From assembly GCA_946405185.1 (NCBI GenBank), contig CAMJGH010000004.1, forward strand, positions 1 through 64,000: 64,000 bases of DNA. Reading direction: 5' to 3'. The translations under genes and the position numbers were made by a program. The DNA is from an uncultured Lachnospiraceae bacterium (lineage in GTDB: Bacteria; Bacillota; Clostridia; Lachnospirales; Lachnospiraceae). The notes beneath the pieces were generated by a model. It worked only from the letters and a program-made list of their open reading frames with translations. It did no database searches and was not told the DNA's origin. Of this stretch, positions 9,258 to 17,114 are shown in pieces (position 1 is the first letter of the stretch; the number at the start of each line of letters is the position of its first letter).

Positions 9258-10776
9258 CAGACACTTTTCCATCCGATCCGCCGCGCTGCTGTTGGCAGCC
9301 CTGCTGGTTTTCGGGCTGGCAGTGCCGGCCTTCCCGGCCCGTGCGGACGACCAGACCGCCTACGGCGAAGGCCCGTCCATCTACGGCGAAGGGTACTGTG
9401 TGATGGACGCGGAGACCGGCGACATCCTGGCCGCACACAACGCCATGGGGATGTTCTACCCGGCCTCCATCACCAAGACGCTGACGGCGCTGGTGGTGGC
9501 GGAACACGTGACCAACTGGGAAGACATCATCACGTTTTCGGACAATGCCGTCAACGGCGTGTCCGAACACTCCTCGACCATCGAGCCGAAGCCGTTCGTG
9601 GGCGAGCAGATGACCGTCCGCAACGTGATGTTCGGCATGATGCTGGCCTCCTGCAACTGCTGCGCGGAGGCGCTGGCGGAGTACGTGGCCGGCTCCCGCA
9701 AGGAGTTCGCCAAGCTGATGAACGCCAAGTGCGAGGAGCTGGGCACCACCAACTCGCACTTTGTCAACCCGCACGGCCTGGACAACTACGAGCACTACAC
9801 CAACCCGTACGACATGTGCCTGATCGCGCGGGCTGCCATTGCCAACCCGGACGTGCGGTACTTCATGAGCACGCCGAAGGCGACGCTGCCGGCCACAAAC
9901 GCCTATGGCGCCACCCGCGTGGTCACCATGGGCCACAAGATGATCAACGGCGAGATCCCCTTTGAGGGGGTGTTTGCCGGCAAGACGGGCCGCACGGCCA
10001 ACGCCGGCCGGACGCTGGTCACGGTGGCGGAGCATAACGGGCACCAGATCATCTGCGTGCTCATGAAATCCACGGAAGAGTATTTCTACACCGACGCGGA
10101 GATCCTGCTGGACTACGCGTACGACATCGTGGACGGCCAGGAGCCCATGAAGTGGGTCCCGTGCGAGGATGAGATGGTGGCGGTCACCAACTGCAACCTG
10201 CGCATGAAGCCGTCCGAATACGCGGTGGTCCGCGGGAGCCTGATGGCCACCCAGAAGGTGGTGGTCAACGCCCGCTACGCCAACTGGAGCCGCCTGGAGA
10301 TCGACGGGAAGACCTACTACTGCCGCTCGGACATGCTGGCCTACCCGGACGGGACGCCGTCGCCCATCACGACCGCGCCAACCGAGGGCGGGCAGCCCAC
10401 CACGGAACCGCCGGCCGAGAGCACCGCTCCGGCTCAGACGGAGCCGCAGGCCTCCTCCGTGACGGAAGAGAGCCCCATGGAGAGCGGTGAGACGGCCGGC
10501 ACCTCCACACAGGAAGCCGCCGTCACGCAGACACCGGCCCCCACCTCCGCGTCCGGGAGCACGGCAGCGGCCGTGACCGAAGCCGCCAACGAGCACTCCG
10601 GGGATTCCCGCCGGGCGCTGCAGACCGGGCTGATCGTCGCAGCGGCCGTCATCGCCGGCGGCGGGATCCTCGGCGCGGGGCTGTACGCCCGCGTGGTGAG
10701 CGCCCGCAAGAAGCGCATCCGCAAGAGCAACCGCCACCGCAGCGGAAATTCCGGGAACAGGGGGAAGTCGTCATGA
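9250..10776 (+). CDS. D-alanyl-D-alanine carboxypeptidase with SH3-like domain and Pro/Thr-rich anchor, second copy
   Basis: A paralogue of the previous gene. Signal peptide at about residues 8-33 (cleavage near ARADD); motifs SITK at Ser73-Lys76, SCN at 134-136, KTG at 245-247. After the peptidase domain comes a segment of about 60 residues (near 300-365, with CNLRMKPSEYAVVRG and CRSDML) that looks like a bacterial SH3 domain. It is followed by a Thr/Pro/Glu/Ser-rich linker (about 370-450), one transmembrane helix (about 460-480) and a very basic tail. So the enzyme is membrane-tethered by a long flexible stalk. 508 residues. The stop overlaps the ATG of the lipoprotein gene (ATGA at 10773-10776). 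Confidence 0.9.
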   Translation: MADRHFSIRSAALLLAALLVFGLAVPAFPARADDQTAYGEGPSIYGEGYCVMDAETGDILAAHNAMGMFYPASITKTLTALVVAEHVTNWEDIITFSDNAVNGVSEHSSTIEPKPFVGEQMTVRNVMFGMMLASCNCCAEALAEYVAGSRKEFAKLMNAKCEELGTTNSHFVNPHGLDNYEHYTNPYDMCLIARAAIANPDVRYFMSTPKATLPATNAYGATRVVTMGHKMINGEIPFEGVFAGKTGRTANAGRTLVTVAEHNGHQIICVLMKSTEEYFYTDAEILLDYAYDIVDGQEPMKWVPCEDEMVAVTNCNLRMKPSEYAVVRGSLMATQKVVVNARYANWSRLEIDGKTYYCRSDMLAYPDGTPSPITTAPTEGGQPTTEPPAESTAPAQTEPQASSVTEESPMESGETAGTSTQEAAVTQTPAPTSASGSTAAAVTEAANEHSGDSRRALQTGLIVAAAVIAGGGILGAGLYARVVSARKKRIRKSNRHRSGNSGNRGKSS

Positions 10777-12146
10777 AAAAGATCGCTGCAGCCCTGCTTC
10801 TCATTCTTTGCCTGATGACCGCCGCCTGTGCGGGGAAGAACACAACGAACCCTTCCGGGAGTGCCGCCAATACCGGCGCTGCACCGTCCGGCACGCAGGC
10901 GCCCGGCGGCAGTGCGGCTTCGCCTTCTGCCTCCGCGGGCACCGCGGACGGAGCGGAGACACCCGCCGAAGGGGAGACCGAAGGCACTACGGAAGCGGTC
11001 GTCTTCGTGCCCAAAACGCCCATTTTTGAACTGGTCCTGATCACGGACGGGGCCTCCCTTCTGGGCGGTCAGTTCAACCTCACGGCGTGGGAGGCGCTGA
11101 ACGCCTACGCTGAAGAGAACGTCCTCTCACACCGCGTCATCCGCCCGGCGGAAGTATCCACCCAGGGGTTCCTGGACGCCGCGAAGACGGTCTGTGAGCA
11201 TGGCGCGAAGCTGGTCATCATGATCTCCGGACAGGCGGCCGAAGCCTGCGAGCAGGCACAGGCGCTCTATCCGGACGTGGCCTTCGTGCTGGTCAACGCC
11301 AATCCCGCGGCAGGGCGCGCCACATCGCTGAACAGCCGCTCCGGTGAGGTGCGCTACCGCACCGAGGAAGGCGCCTATCTGGCCGGCTACTGCGCCGCGG
11401 CCTCCGGCTTCCGGACGGCCGGCATCTACGCGGTGGCAGGCGAGGAACTGTCGGAACGCAACGCCCGCGGCTTTCTGCAGGGCATGAACGATTATCTGGC
11501 CATCGGCGGCGAACAGGCGCAGGCGGTCATGACCTTCGGGGAGCCCGGCGCGGATGACGCGGCGCTGCAGGCGTCCATGGATGAGCTGTACAACGCCGGC
11601 GCAGACATCGCCTTCTGCGCGGAACCGTCGCTTTCGTCCCGCGCGGCCGCCGCGGCTGCCGGACGGGCACTGATCGTCTCGGATGCCTCCCTGAACGCGG
11701 CGTACGACGGCATTCAGGGCGTCATGACGCTCTCTGCCAAGCCGGCGGCCGCTGCCGCCGTGCAGCGGTTCGGGGCGGGCACGCCGGAGGGCGGCCAGGT
11801 GACTTACGTGGGCATCAAGGGCGGATCGGTCGGCTTTGCCCGCAGCCAGGGGAAGCTGGCGGCGCTGACGGAAGAGCAGTTCATCGCCCTGCGCACGGAG
11901 ATCGGCGAAGGAGCCCACACCGTGCTCACGGTCGAGCCCGGTACGGGCGCGCCGTATGACTTCGCACAGATCGCGGTGAGGAACGTGCCGGCAGAAGAGC
12001 CGGTGACGGAAGCGCCGGCCGAGACCGAAGCCCCTGCGGAGACCGAAGCGCCGACGGAAGCCCCGGCGGAGACGGAAGCGCAGACGGAAGCGCCGGCCCA
12101 GACCGAAGCCCCCGCACAGACGGAAGCGCCGGCTGCCGGCGCCTGA
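10773..12146 (+). CDS. BMP/PnrA-like substrate-binding lipoprotein with low-complexity tail
   Basis: Looks like a basic-membrane-protein-family periplasmic-binding-type lipoprotein. The N-terminus is a lipoprotein signal (MKKIAAALLLILCLMTAAC) with Cys19 as the lipidation residue. A Ser/Thr/Ala-rich spacer follows to about residue 75, then a two-lobed binding domain (FELVLITDGASLLGGQFN, EGAYLAGYCAAASG, GFLQGMNDY, DIAFCAEPSLSSR, VTYVGIKGG) typical of BMP/Med-type nucleoside-binding proteins. The last 50 residues are repeats of TEAPAE and TEAPAQ. There is no ABC permease or ATPase gene beside it, so it may not serve a transporter; a sensory or cell-wall role is possible. Translation is coupled to the carboxypeptidase upstream. 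Confidence 0.75.
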   Translation: MKKIAAALLLILCLMTAACAGKNTTNPSGSAANTGAAPSGTQAPGGSAASPSASAGTADGAETPAEGETEGTTEAVVFVPKTPIFELVLITDGASLLGGQFNLTAWEALNAYAEENVLSHRVIRPAEVSTQGFLDAAKTVCEHGAKLVIMISGQAAEACEQAQALYPDVAFVLVNANPAAGRATSLNSRSGEVRYRTEEGAYLAGYCAAASGFRTAGIYAVAGEELSERNARGFLQGMNDYLAIGGEQAQAVMTFGEPGADDAALQASMDELYNAGADIAFCAEPSLSSRAAAAAAGRALIVSDASLNAAYDGIQGVMTLSAKPAAAAAVQRFGAGTPEGGQVTYVGIKGGSVGFARSQGKLAALTEEQFIALRTEIGEGAHTVLTVEPGTGAPYDFAQIAVRNVPAEEPVTEAPAETEAPAETEAPTEAPAETEAQTEAPAQTEAPAQTEAPAAGA

Positions 12147-12205
12147 ATTTGAGAAACGGATCCGTGGCGGCACGGAGACCGGCGGAGCGATCCGCGGAGA
12201 AAACG

Positions 12206-13636
12206 ATGCAAGGGATACGCGCGGCCATCTTCGACATGGACGGCCTGATGATCGATTCCGAAGGACTGAGCGTGGAAGGGTGGCTGGAAGCCGGCCGGAT
12301 CCTGAACGTGCCCCTCACGGAGGATTTCGTCAATCAGTTCCGGGGGACGAACGAGAACTATTCCCGGGCGCTCTGCCTGAAGACATTCGGGGACGATTTT
12401 GACTACGCGCACTGCCGGCAGATCCACGACGAGTACATCAGCCGCGTGATCCACCGCGACGGCATCACCGTCAAGCCGGGGCTTATTGAACTGCTGGACT
12501 GGCTGGAGGCCCAGGGCATCCCCTGTGCCGTGGCTACGTCCACCTCGCAGCCCCGCGCGGAGGAGCGCCTGCGCGTGGCCGGCCTGTATGACCGCTTTGC
12601 GGCGTACGTGTACGGCAGCCAGGTGAAGCGCAGCAAGCCGGACCCGGAGATCTTCCAGCTGGCAGCGGCAGCGCTCGGCGCGGCGCCGGAGGAGTCCGCG
12701 GTGTTTGAGGATTCCCCCAACGGCGTGATGGCCGGGCTGGCGCTGGGCGGACTGACGTTCGCGGTGCCGGACCGCATCCCCATCCCGGAGGAGTCGGCTG
12801 CCCGCGTGACGGCGCTGACGAAGACCCTCGCGGACACCATCCCGGTGCTGCAAGGAAGGATGCTGGCGGATGCCAATGAAGCGAAAGCCCGCGAAAAAGA
12901 GCCCGCTGCGCCTGTTAAAGTGACACTGATCGGCCACTCGGGCGTGCTGGCGGAGCTGCCGGACGCCACGCTGCTGTTTGACTGGTGGAAGGGTGACCTG
13001 CCGGCCATCCGCAAAGAGGTGCCGCTGTACGTGTTTGCCAGCCACGCCCACGGGGACCACTTCTCGCCGAAGGTCTTTGATCTGGCGGGCAGCGCCTGCA
13101 CGGTGCATTACATCCTCTCGGACGATATCCGCGGCTGCGCGGCCTTCCGCCGGGCCGCAAACGCGCCGGCGGGCATTCACTGGGCAAAGCCCGGCGACAC
13201 AGTTGCCGCCGGCAGCCTGACGGTGCACGCCTACGCCTCCACGGACGAAGGGTGCGCCTTCGCGGCGGAGACGTCCGCGGGCCGTATCTGGCACGCGGGA
13301 GATCTCAACTGGTGGACCTGGCCGGGTGAGGAGACGCAGGAAGAGTTTACGGACATGACCGTGCGGTACCGCCAGGAACTGAAGAAAGCGGCGGCGGACG
13401 CCGCGGACGATCCGTTCGTGCTGGCCTTCGTGCCGCTGGACCCGCGCCAGGAAAAGCGCTATTCCTGGGGGATGGCGGAGTTTCTCCGCACCGTCGGCGC
13501 CGCGCACATCGTGCCCATCCACTGCTGGGAGGATGAGACCATGGCGGAGCGGTTCCTGCAGACGGACCTCGGCCGGGCTTTTGAAAAGGAACTGGTGCCG
13601 CTGATGCGCGCCGGGCAGAGCGCCGTCATCGGCTGA
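12206..13636 (+). CDS. HAD-family phosphatase fused to a metallo-beta-lactamase-fold hydrolase
   Basis: Two enzymes in one 476-residue chain. Residues 1 to about 215 are a beta-phosphoglucomutase-like HAD domain: nucleophile motif FDMDG with Asp10 and Asp12, ATSTSQ as motif II, KRSKPDP as motif III and FEDSPNG as motif IV. From about residue 235 an MBL-fold domain begins (VTLIGHSG, HAHGDH with His280, His282, Asp284 and His285, GRIWHAGDLNWW, VPIHCW), resembling the UlaG/YtnP-like single-domain hydrolases. The linker is charged (EAKAREKEP). ATG 12206 has GGAG at the right spacing; an upstream TTG at 12149 has no ribosome site. It follows the lipoprotein gene by 59 bp. The substrate is unknown. 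The frame is continuous, so this is not two genes joined by a sequencing slip that I can see. Confidence 0.85.
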   Translation: MQGIRAAIFDMDGLMIDSEGLSVEGWLEAGRILNVPLTEDFVNQFRGTNENYSRALCLKTFGDDFDYAHCRQIHDEYISRVIHRDGITVKPGLIELLDWLEAQGIPCAVATSTSQPRAEERLRVAGLYDRFAAYVYGSQVKRSKPDPEIFQLAAAALGAAPEESAVFEDSPNGVMAGLALGGLTFAVPDRIPIPEESAARVTALTKTLADTIPVLQGRMLADANEAKAREKEPAAPVKVTLIGHSGVLAELPDATLLFDWWKGDLPAIRKEVPLYVFASHAHGDHFSPKVFDLAGSACTVHYILSDDIRGCAAFRRAANAPAGIHWAKPGDTVAAGSLTVHAYASTDEGCAFAAETSAGRIWHAGDLNWWTWPGEETQEEFTDMTVRYRQELKKAAADAADDPFVLAFVPLDPRQEKRYSWGMAEFLRTVGAAHIVPIHCWEDETMAERFLQTDLGRAFEKELVPLMRAGQSAVIG

Positions 13637-13665
13637 GACCATACGGACAGAAGAGTGGGGAGTGC

Positions 13666-13694
13666 TTGCATAAACGGGCACTCCCTATTATAAT
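13666..13694 (+). promoter_or_regulatory. Promoter of the 6S RNA candidate
   Basis: TTGCAT, 17 bp, TATAAT. The expected start, 7 nt beyond the -10 box, is 13701, exactly the first base of the closing stem of the RNA that follows. Confidence 0.8.
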
Positions 13695-13700
13695 GAGAGT

Positions 13701-13880
13701 GTCCTTCAAAGGCGGAAACTCTGCATTTTTGAACCTACATCTTGACTTAGGGATTCTCATATGTCCGGGCAGCTGCCGGGCCGCCCTCGAGCGGATGGCA
13801 AAACCCCGGCTGCGGATTGACCCACCTTGGCTTATTTGCTGGGGCGTCAAAAAGCGGAGCGGAAACCTTTGAAGGACTTT
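13701..13880 (+). ncRNA. ssrS: 6S RNA candidate
   Basis: Would bind and inhibit the sigma-A RNA polymerase holoenzyme. The 180-nt region has no credible ORF. Its ends close in a perfect 12-bp stem: GTCCTTCAAAGG at 13701-13712 with CCTTTGAAGGAC at 13866-13877. Inside this there is a CTCTGC/GCGGAG stem, then TTTTTGA pairing with TCAAAAA, a large asymmetric central bubble, and a GC-rich terminal arm (GCCGGG with CCCGGC and a CCGC/GCGG tip). A rod with a central open bubble, the length, and the TTTTTGAACC segment on the left side agree with Firmicute 6S RNA. It has its own strong promoter. Identification is by structure and memory of the family, not by a covariance-model search. Confidence 0.75.
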
Positions 13881-13891
13881 GAAAAAAAGGC

Positions 13892-13920
13892 TTGCTTTTT
13901 CGGAGGGGCTGTGGTATATT
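13892..13920 (+). promoter_or_regulatory. Promoter of tRNA-Gln
   Basis: TTGCTT, 17 bp, TATATT, placing transcription start about 13 nt before the tRNA. Confidence 0.7.
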
Positions 13921-13939
13921 CTCTCCTCGGAAACAATTT

Positions 13940-14012
13940 TGGGCTATCGCCAAACGGTAAGGCACTGGACTCTGACTCCAGCATTTTCAAGGTTCGAATC
14001 CTTGTAGCCCAG
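13940..14012 (+). tRNA. tRNA-Gln (anticodon CUG)
   Basis: Full cloverleaf. The acceptor stem TGGGCTA (13940-13946) pairs with TAGCCCA (14005-14011). The anticodon stem CTGGA/TCCAG encloses the loop CTCTGAC, giving CTG at 13972-13974. The T-arm contains GGTTCGAATCC. The 3' CCA is not encoded. It decodes CAG, the preferred glutamine codon in this G+C-rich genome. Confidence 0.97.
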
Positions 14013-14018
14013 CAAAAA

Positions 14019-14047
14019 CCCCGCAGCAGACGCTGCGGGGCTTTTTT
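14019..14047. terminator. Bidirectional terminator between tRNA-Gln and the XRE gene
   Basis: Perfect 9-bp stem CCCCGCAGC/GCTGCGGGG with loop AGAC and six T residues on the plus strand. A run of A on the left side gives T residues on the minus strand, serving the convergent XRE gene as well. Confidence 0.9.
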
Positions 14048-14057
14048 CATCCGGGGA

Positions 14058-14516
14058 TCATGCCTTTGACGCGGGCTCATCCTTTTCCTTTTCTTTCTCC
14101 CGGGCGGTCCCGTGGGACGCGGGCCGGGACTGGCCGCGGGTGCTGCGCAGGTAGGAGGCGCACAAAGAGTAACATACGCGCATCTCGGCGTCCGAACAGG
14201 TGCGCATGAGCACGTCCATCTTGTGCGGGTAATCCACGGAGCCGGCCGGTTCGCGCAGGACGCCGGCCCGGCGCACGGCCAGCGCGGCGTCCAGTATGGA
14301 GTCGCAGGAAATGCCGAAACACTCGTACAGCTGCCGCCCGACGTGCCAGGAGACCCGGCGCTTGCCCCGCTCCAGAGAACTAATATAACTAGTTGACAAG
14401 TTCATCCTTTCGCCCATCTGCTGCTGCGTCAGTCCGCGGCGCACGCGCTCCGTGCGGATGATCTGCCCGGCGAGAAGGGCATCCTCGCCCGGCAGATAAT
14501 AATACTTCTTGCCCAT
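14058..14516 (-). CDS. XRE-family helix-turn-helix regulator
   Basis: Small DNA-binding regulator of 152 residues. After MGKKYYYLPGEDALLAGQ comes a classic HTH_3 domain (about residues 18-72: RTERVRRGLTQQQMGERMNLSTSYISSLERGKR), then a helical part with three cysteines and a highly charged tail (REKEKEKDEP). The start at 14516 has AGGAGGAA just upstream; a longer frame from 14555 lacks a ribosome site. No partner toxin is adjacent. The target is unknown; the 9-bp inverted repeat at 14591-14648 in its upstream region is a possible self-operator. Confidence 0.85.
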   Translation of the reverse strand: MGKKYYYLPGEDALLAGQIIRTERVRRGLTQQQMGERMNLSTSYISSLERGKRRVSWHVGRQLYECFGISCDSILDAALAVRRAGVLREPAGSVDYPHKMDVLMRTCSDAEMRVCYSLCASYLRSTRGQSRPASHGTAREKEKEKDEPASKA

Positions 14517-14590
14517 GAATTCCTCCTTCCAAGACCGGGGGCGGTCTCGCGACATTCAAAAGCCTAGCACGAAAGAATCCACTTGTGAAG

Positions 14591-14648
14591 CGACAGGATG
14601 TATCAATGTTTGTGTTATTCTGTGTAATCGTGCAGGGATATCCTGTCG
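14591..14648. repeat. Spaced inverted repeat between the XRE and ugpC-like genes
   Basis: CGACAGGAT at 14591-14599 and ATCCTGTCG at 14640-14648 are exact inverted copies 40 bp apart, in the 272-bp divergent region 14517-14788. This could be a looping operator for the XRE regulator or for the sugar ATPase gene. The rest of this region is A+T-richer than its surroundings; a TAGAAT at 14729-14734 is a possible -10 for the plus-strand gene but the -35 is poor. Confidence 0.45.
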
Positions 14649-14788
14649 ACAGGTCAATTCACAAAATAAACAAATCGCAAGACTTCTTTTTGTTGAATAC
14701 TGATATGGTCTGTGAAAGAGTGCCGTTGTAGAATATGAGCAGTGATTTGGGCCGAACCGGGCCCCAATTGAAGATTTAGGAGGATATT

Positions 14789-15901
14789 ATGGCAGGTTTA
14801 TCACTCAAGAACGTCTACAAGCGCTACCCGAACGGCTTCGAGGCTGTTAAGGATTTCAACCTCGAGATCGAAGATCAGGAATTCATCATCTTCGTCGGTC
14901 CGTCCGGCTGCGGTAAGTCCACGACCCTGCGTATGATCGCTGGTCTGGAAGAGATCTCTTCCGGTGATCTGTTCATCGACGGCAAGCGCATGAACGATGT
15001 GGAGCCGAAGGACAGAGATATCGCCATGGTTTTCCAGAACTACGCTCTGTATCCGCACATGTCCGTGTACGACAACATGGCGTTTGGTCTGAAGCTGCGC
15101 AAGACCCCGAAGGCCGAGATCGACCAGAAGGTGCATGAAGCCGCCAAGATCCTGGACATCGAGCATCTGCTTGACCGCAAGCCGAAGGCTCTGTCCGGCG
15201 GTCAGAGACAGCGTGTTGCCATGGGCCGTGCCATCGTGCGTGACCCGAAGGTCTTCCTGATGGATGAGCCGCTGTCCAACCTGGATGCCAAGCTGCGTGT
15301 CCAGATGCGTATCGAGATCTCCAAGCTGCATCAGAGACTGGCTTGCACCATCATCTATGTTACCCATGACCAGACCGAGGCCATGACCCTGGGTACCCGC
15401 ATCGTCGTTCTGAAGGACGGCATCATCCAGCAGGTCGACTCCCCGCAGAACCTGTATGACGCTCCGGCCAACAAGTTCGTCGCCGGCTTCATCGGTTCCC
15501 CGCAGATGAACCTCGTGGATGCCAAGCTTACCGAAGAGGGCGGCAAGGTGTATGTGAACTTTGCGGACGTCAAGGTTGCGCTGCCGGAGAACAAGGCTGC
15601 CGCCGTCAAGTCCAAGGGCCTGGTGGGCAGCGAAGTTTCCTTCGGTATCCGTCCGGAAGACCTGCATGACGAGGAAGCGTTCGTTTCCACGCATCCGGAT
15701 TCCGTCTTTGACGCCACCATCAACGTTTACGAAATGCTCGGTGCCGAAGTCTTCCTGTACTTCGATCTGGGCGACAACAACTTCACCGCCCGCGTCAACC
15801 CGACCTCTACGGCCCGCCCCGGCGATCACGTGAAGTTCGCGTTCGACATGACCCGCTGCCACCTGTTCGACAAGGACACGGAGATGGTCATCCTCAACTA
15901 A
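14789..15901 (+). CDS. Sugar ABC transporter ATPase, UgpC/MsmK type
   Basis: ATP-hydrolysing subunit that powers carbohydrate ABC importers at the inner face of the membrane. Walker A GPSGCGKST ends at residue 45, Q-loop in MVFQNYALYPHMSV, signature LSGGQRQR near 135, Walker B VFLMDEPLSNLD and the switch His in VTHDQTEAM. The C-terminal 130 residues form the OB-fold regulatory domain of the MalK/UgpC/MsmK family. It stands alone with its own ribosome site (AGGAGGATATT) and terminator, as expected for a shared ATPase serving several transporters; this shared role is inference. Codon use is markedly richer in GGT, GCT and CGT than neighbours, pointing to high expression. Confidence 0.92.
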   Translation: MAGLSLKNVYKRYPNGFEAVKDFNLEIEDQEFIIFVGPSGCGKSTTLRMIAGLEEISSGDLFIDGKRMNDVEPKDRDIAMVFQNYALYPHMSVYDNMAFGLKLRKTPKAEIDQKVHEAAKILDIEHLLDRKPKALSGGQRQRVAMGRAIVRDPKVFLMDEPLSNLDAKLRVQMRIEISKLHQRLACTIIYVTHDQTEAMTLGTRIVVLKDGIIQQVDSPQNLYDAPANKFVAGFIGSPQMNLVDAKLTEEGGKVYVNFADVKVALPENKAAAVKSKGLVGSEVSFGIRPEDLHDEEAFVSTHPDSVFDATINVYEMLGAEVFLYFDLGDNNFTARVNPTSTARPGDHVKFAFDMTRCHLFDKDTEMVILN

Positions 15902-15915
15902 ATCACAGGCTTTCC

Positions 15916-15952
15916 GAGGACAGGGGTTTTTCCCCTGTCCTCTTTTCTTTTT
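15916..15952 (+). terminator. Intrinsic terminator after the sugar ATPase gene
   Basis: Perfect 11-bp stem GAGGACAGGGG/CCCCTGTCCTC, TTTTT loop, followed by TTTTCTTTTT. Confidence 0.95.
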
Positions 15953-16018
15953 GCCCGAAACGCCGTATAATGAGATTCGTATGATCATCTTTCAATATCT
16001 TGTGAGAAGGAGAAACCC

Positions 16019-17113
16019 ATGGTCACCAATCAGGTTCTGCAAAGTACGCTGGACGGGCTGAAGACGATCGCCCGACTGGATCTGTGTGTCTGTGACACGG
16101 AGGGAAAAGTGCTGGCTTCCACCTGGCCGGATCCGGATTTCGGTGAGGCGGAGATCATCGACTTCGCTCAGTCATCGGCCAGCAGCCAGGAACTGTCCGG
16201 CTGTCAGCTGTTCAAGGTTTTCGACGAGGCGTCACTGGAGTTCATTCTGGCGGTGCGCGGCACGGACGATCACGAAGAGGCGTTTCTGGTCGGGAAGATG
16301 GCGGCGTTCCAGCTGCAGGGCCTCCTGGTGGCCTATAAAGAGCGGTACGACAAGGACAATTTCTTCAAGAACCTCCTGCTGGACAACCTCCTGCTGGTGG
16401 ACATCTACAACCGCGCCCGCAAGCTGCACATCGATGCGGCCGTCCGCCGGGTGGTCTTTGTCATCGAGACCCGCCACGAGAAGGATTCCGGCGCCATGGA
16501 AACGGTCCGCGGGCTGTTCTCGTCCCGCACCCGGGATTTCGTGACCGCCGTGGATGAGAAGAACATCATCCTCATCAAGGAACTGGGCGCTTCGGACGGG
16601 TACGAGGAGATCGAGAAGACCGCCAACATTATCGTGGACATGCTCAACACCGAGGCCATGACGGATGTGCGCGTCTCCTACGGCACCATCGTGGCCGAGA
16701 TCAAGGATGTGTCCCGCTCCTACAAGGAGGCCAAGATGGCGCTCGAGGTGGGCAAGATCTTCTACACCGAGCAGCGCGTGGTGGCCTACGCGCGGCTGGG
16801 CATCGGCCGGCTGATCTACCAGCTGCCGCTCAACCTCTGCCGCATGTACATCCAGGAGATATTCAACGGCAAGACGCCGGAGGATTTTGACGAGGAGACG
16901 CTGACCACCATCAACAAGTTCTACGAGAACAGCCTGAACGTGTCGGAGACCTCCCGTCAGCTCTACATCCACCGCAACACACTGGTCTACCGGCTGGACA
17001 AGCTGCAGAAATCCACCGGGCTGGACCTGCGGGTGTTCGATGATGCCATCACGCTGAAGATCGCGCTGATGGTGGTGCAGTACATGAAATACATGGAGAA
17101 CGCGGAGTACTGA
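16019..17113 (+). CDS. CdaR/PucR-type transcriptional regulator
   Basis: 364 residues. The N-terminal third reads as a sugar-diacid-recognition-like sensory region (ARLDLCVCDTEGKVLAST, then FLVGKMAAFQLQGLLVAYKERYDKDNF), a central GGDEF-like fold (VRVSYGTIVAEIKDVSRSYKEAKMAL) and a C-terminal PucR-type HTH (FYENSLNVSETSRQLYIHRNTLVYRLDKLQKSTGLDLR). Family members control sugar-acid or purine use. A TATAAT lies at 15966-15971, about 50 bp upstream, with a poor -35 because that position falls in the T-run of the preceding terminator. The ribosome site is GAGAAGGAGAAA. The next gene begins 1 bp after its stop. Confidence 0.85.
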   Translation: MVTNQVLQSTLDGLKTIARLDLCVCDTEGKVLASTWPDPDFGEAEIIDFAQSSASSQELSGCQLFKVFDEASLEFILAVRGTDDHEEAFLVGKMAAFQLQGLLVAYKERYDKDNFFKNLLLDNLLLVDIYNRARKLHIDAAVRRVVFVIETRHEKDSGAMETVRGLFSSRTRDFVTAVDEKNIILIKELGASDGYEEIEKTANIIVDMLNTEAMTDVRVSYGTIVAEIKDVSRSYKEAKMALEVGKIFYTEQRVVAYARLGIGRLIYQLPLNLCRMYIQEIFNGKTPEDFDEETLTTINKFYENSLNVSETSRQLYIHRNTLVYRLDKLQKSTGLDLRVFDDAITLKIALMVVQYMKYMENAEY

Positions 17114-17114
17114 A

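Noticed and set aside
12000..12140. Tandem DNA repeat as a mobile or CRISPR element
   Set aside because: It encodes the Thr-Glu-Ala-Pro repeats of the lipoprotein tail in frame, so it is coding low complexity.
13666..13872. Possible 68-codon small gene with start inside the 6S promoter
   Set aside because: The start is in the promoter and the region folds as an RNA with a closed end stem; no ribosome site.
15951..15971. TTGCCC with TATAAT as a promoter pair for the CdaR-type regulator
   Set aside because: The spacing is 9 bp, too short; only the -10 box is kept as possible.
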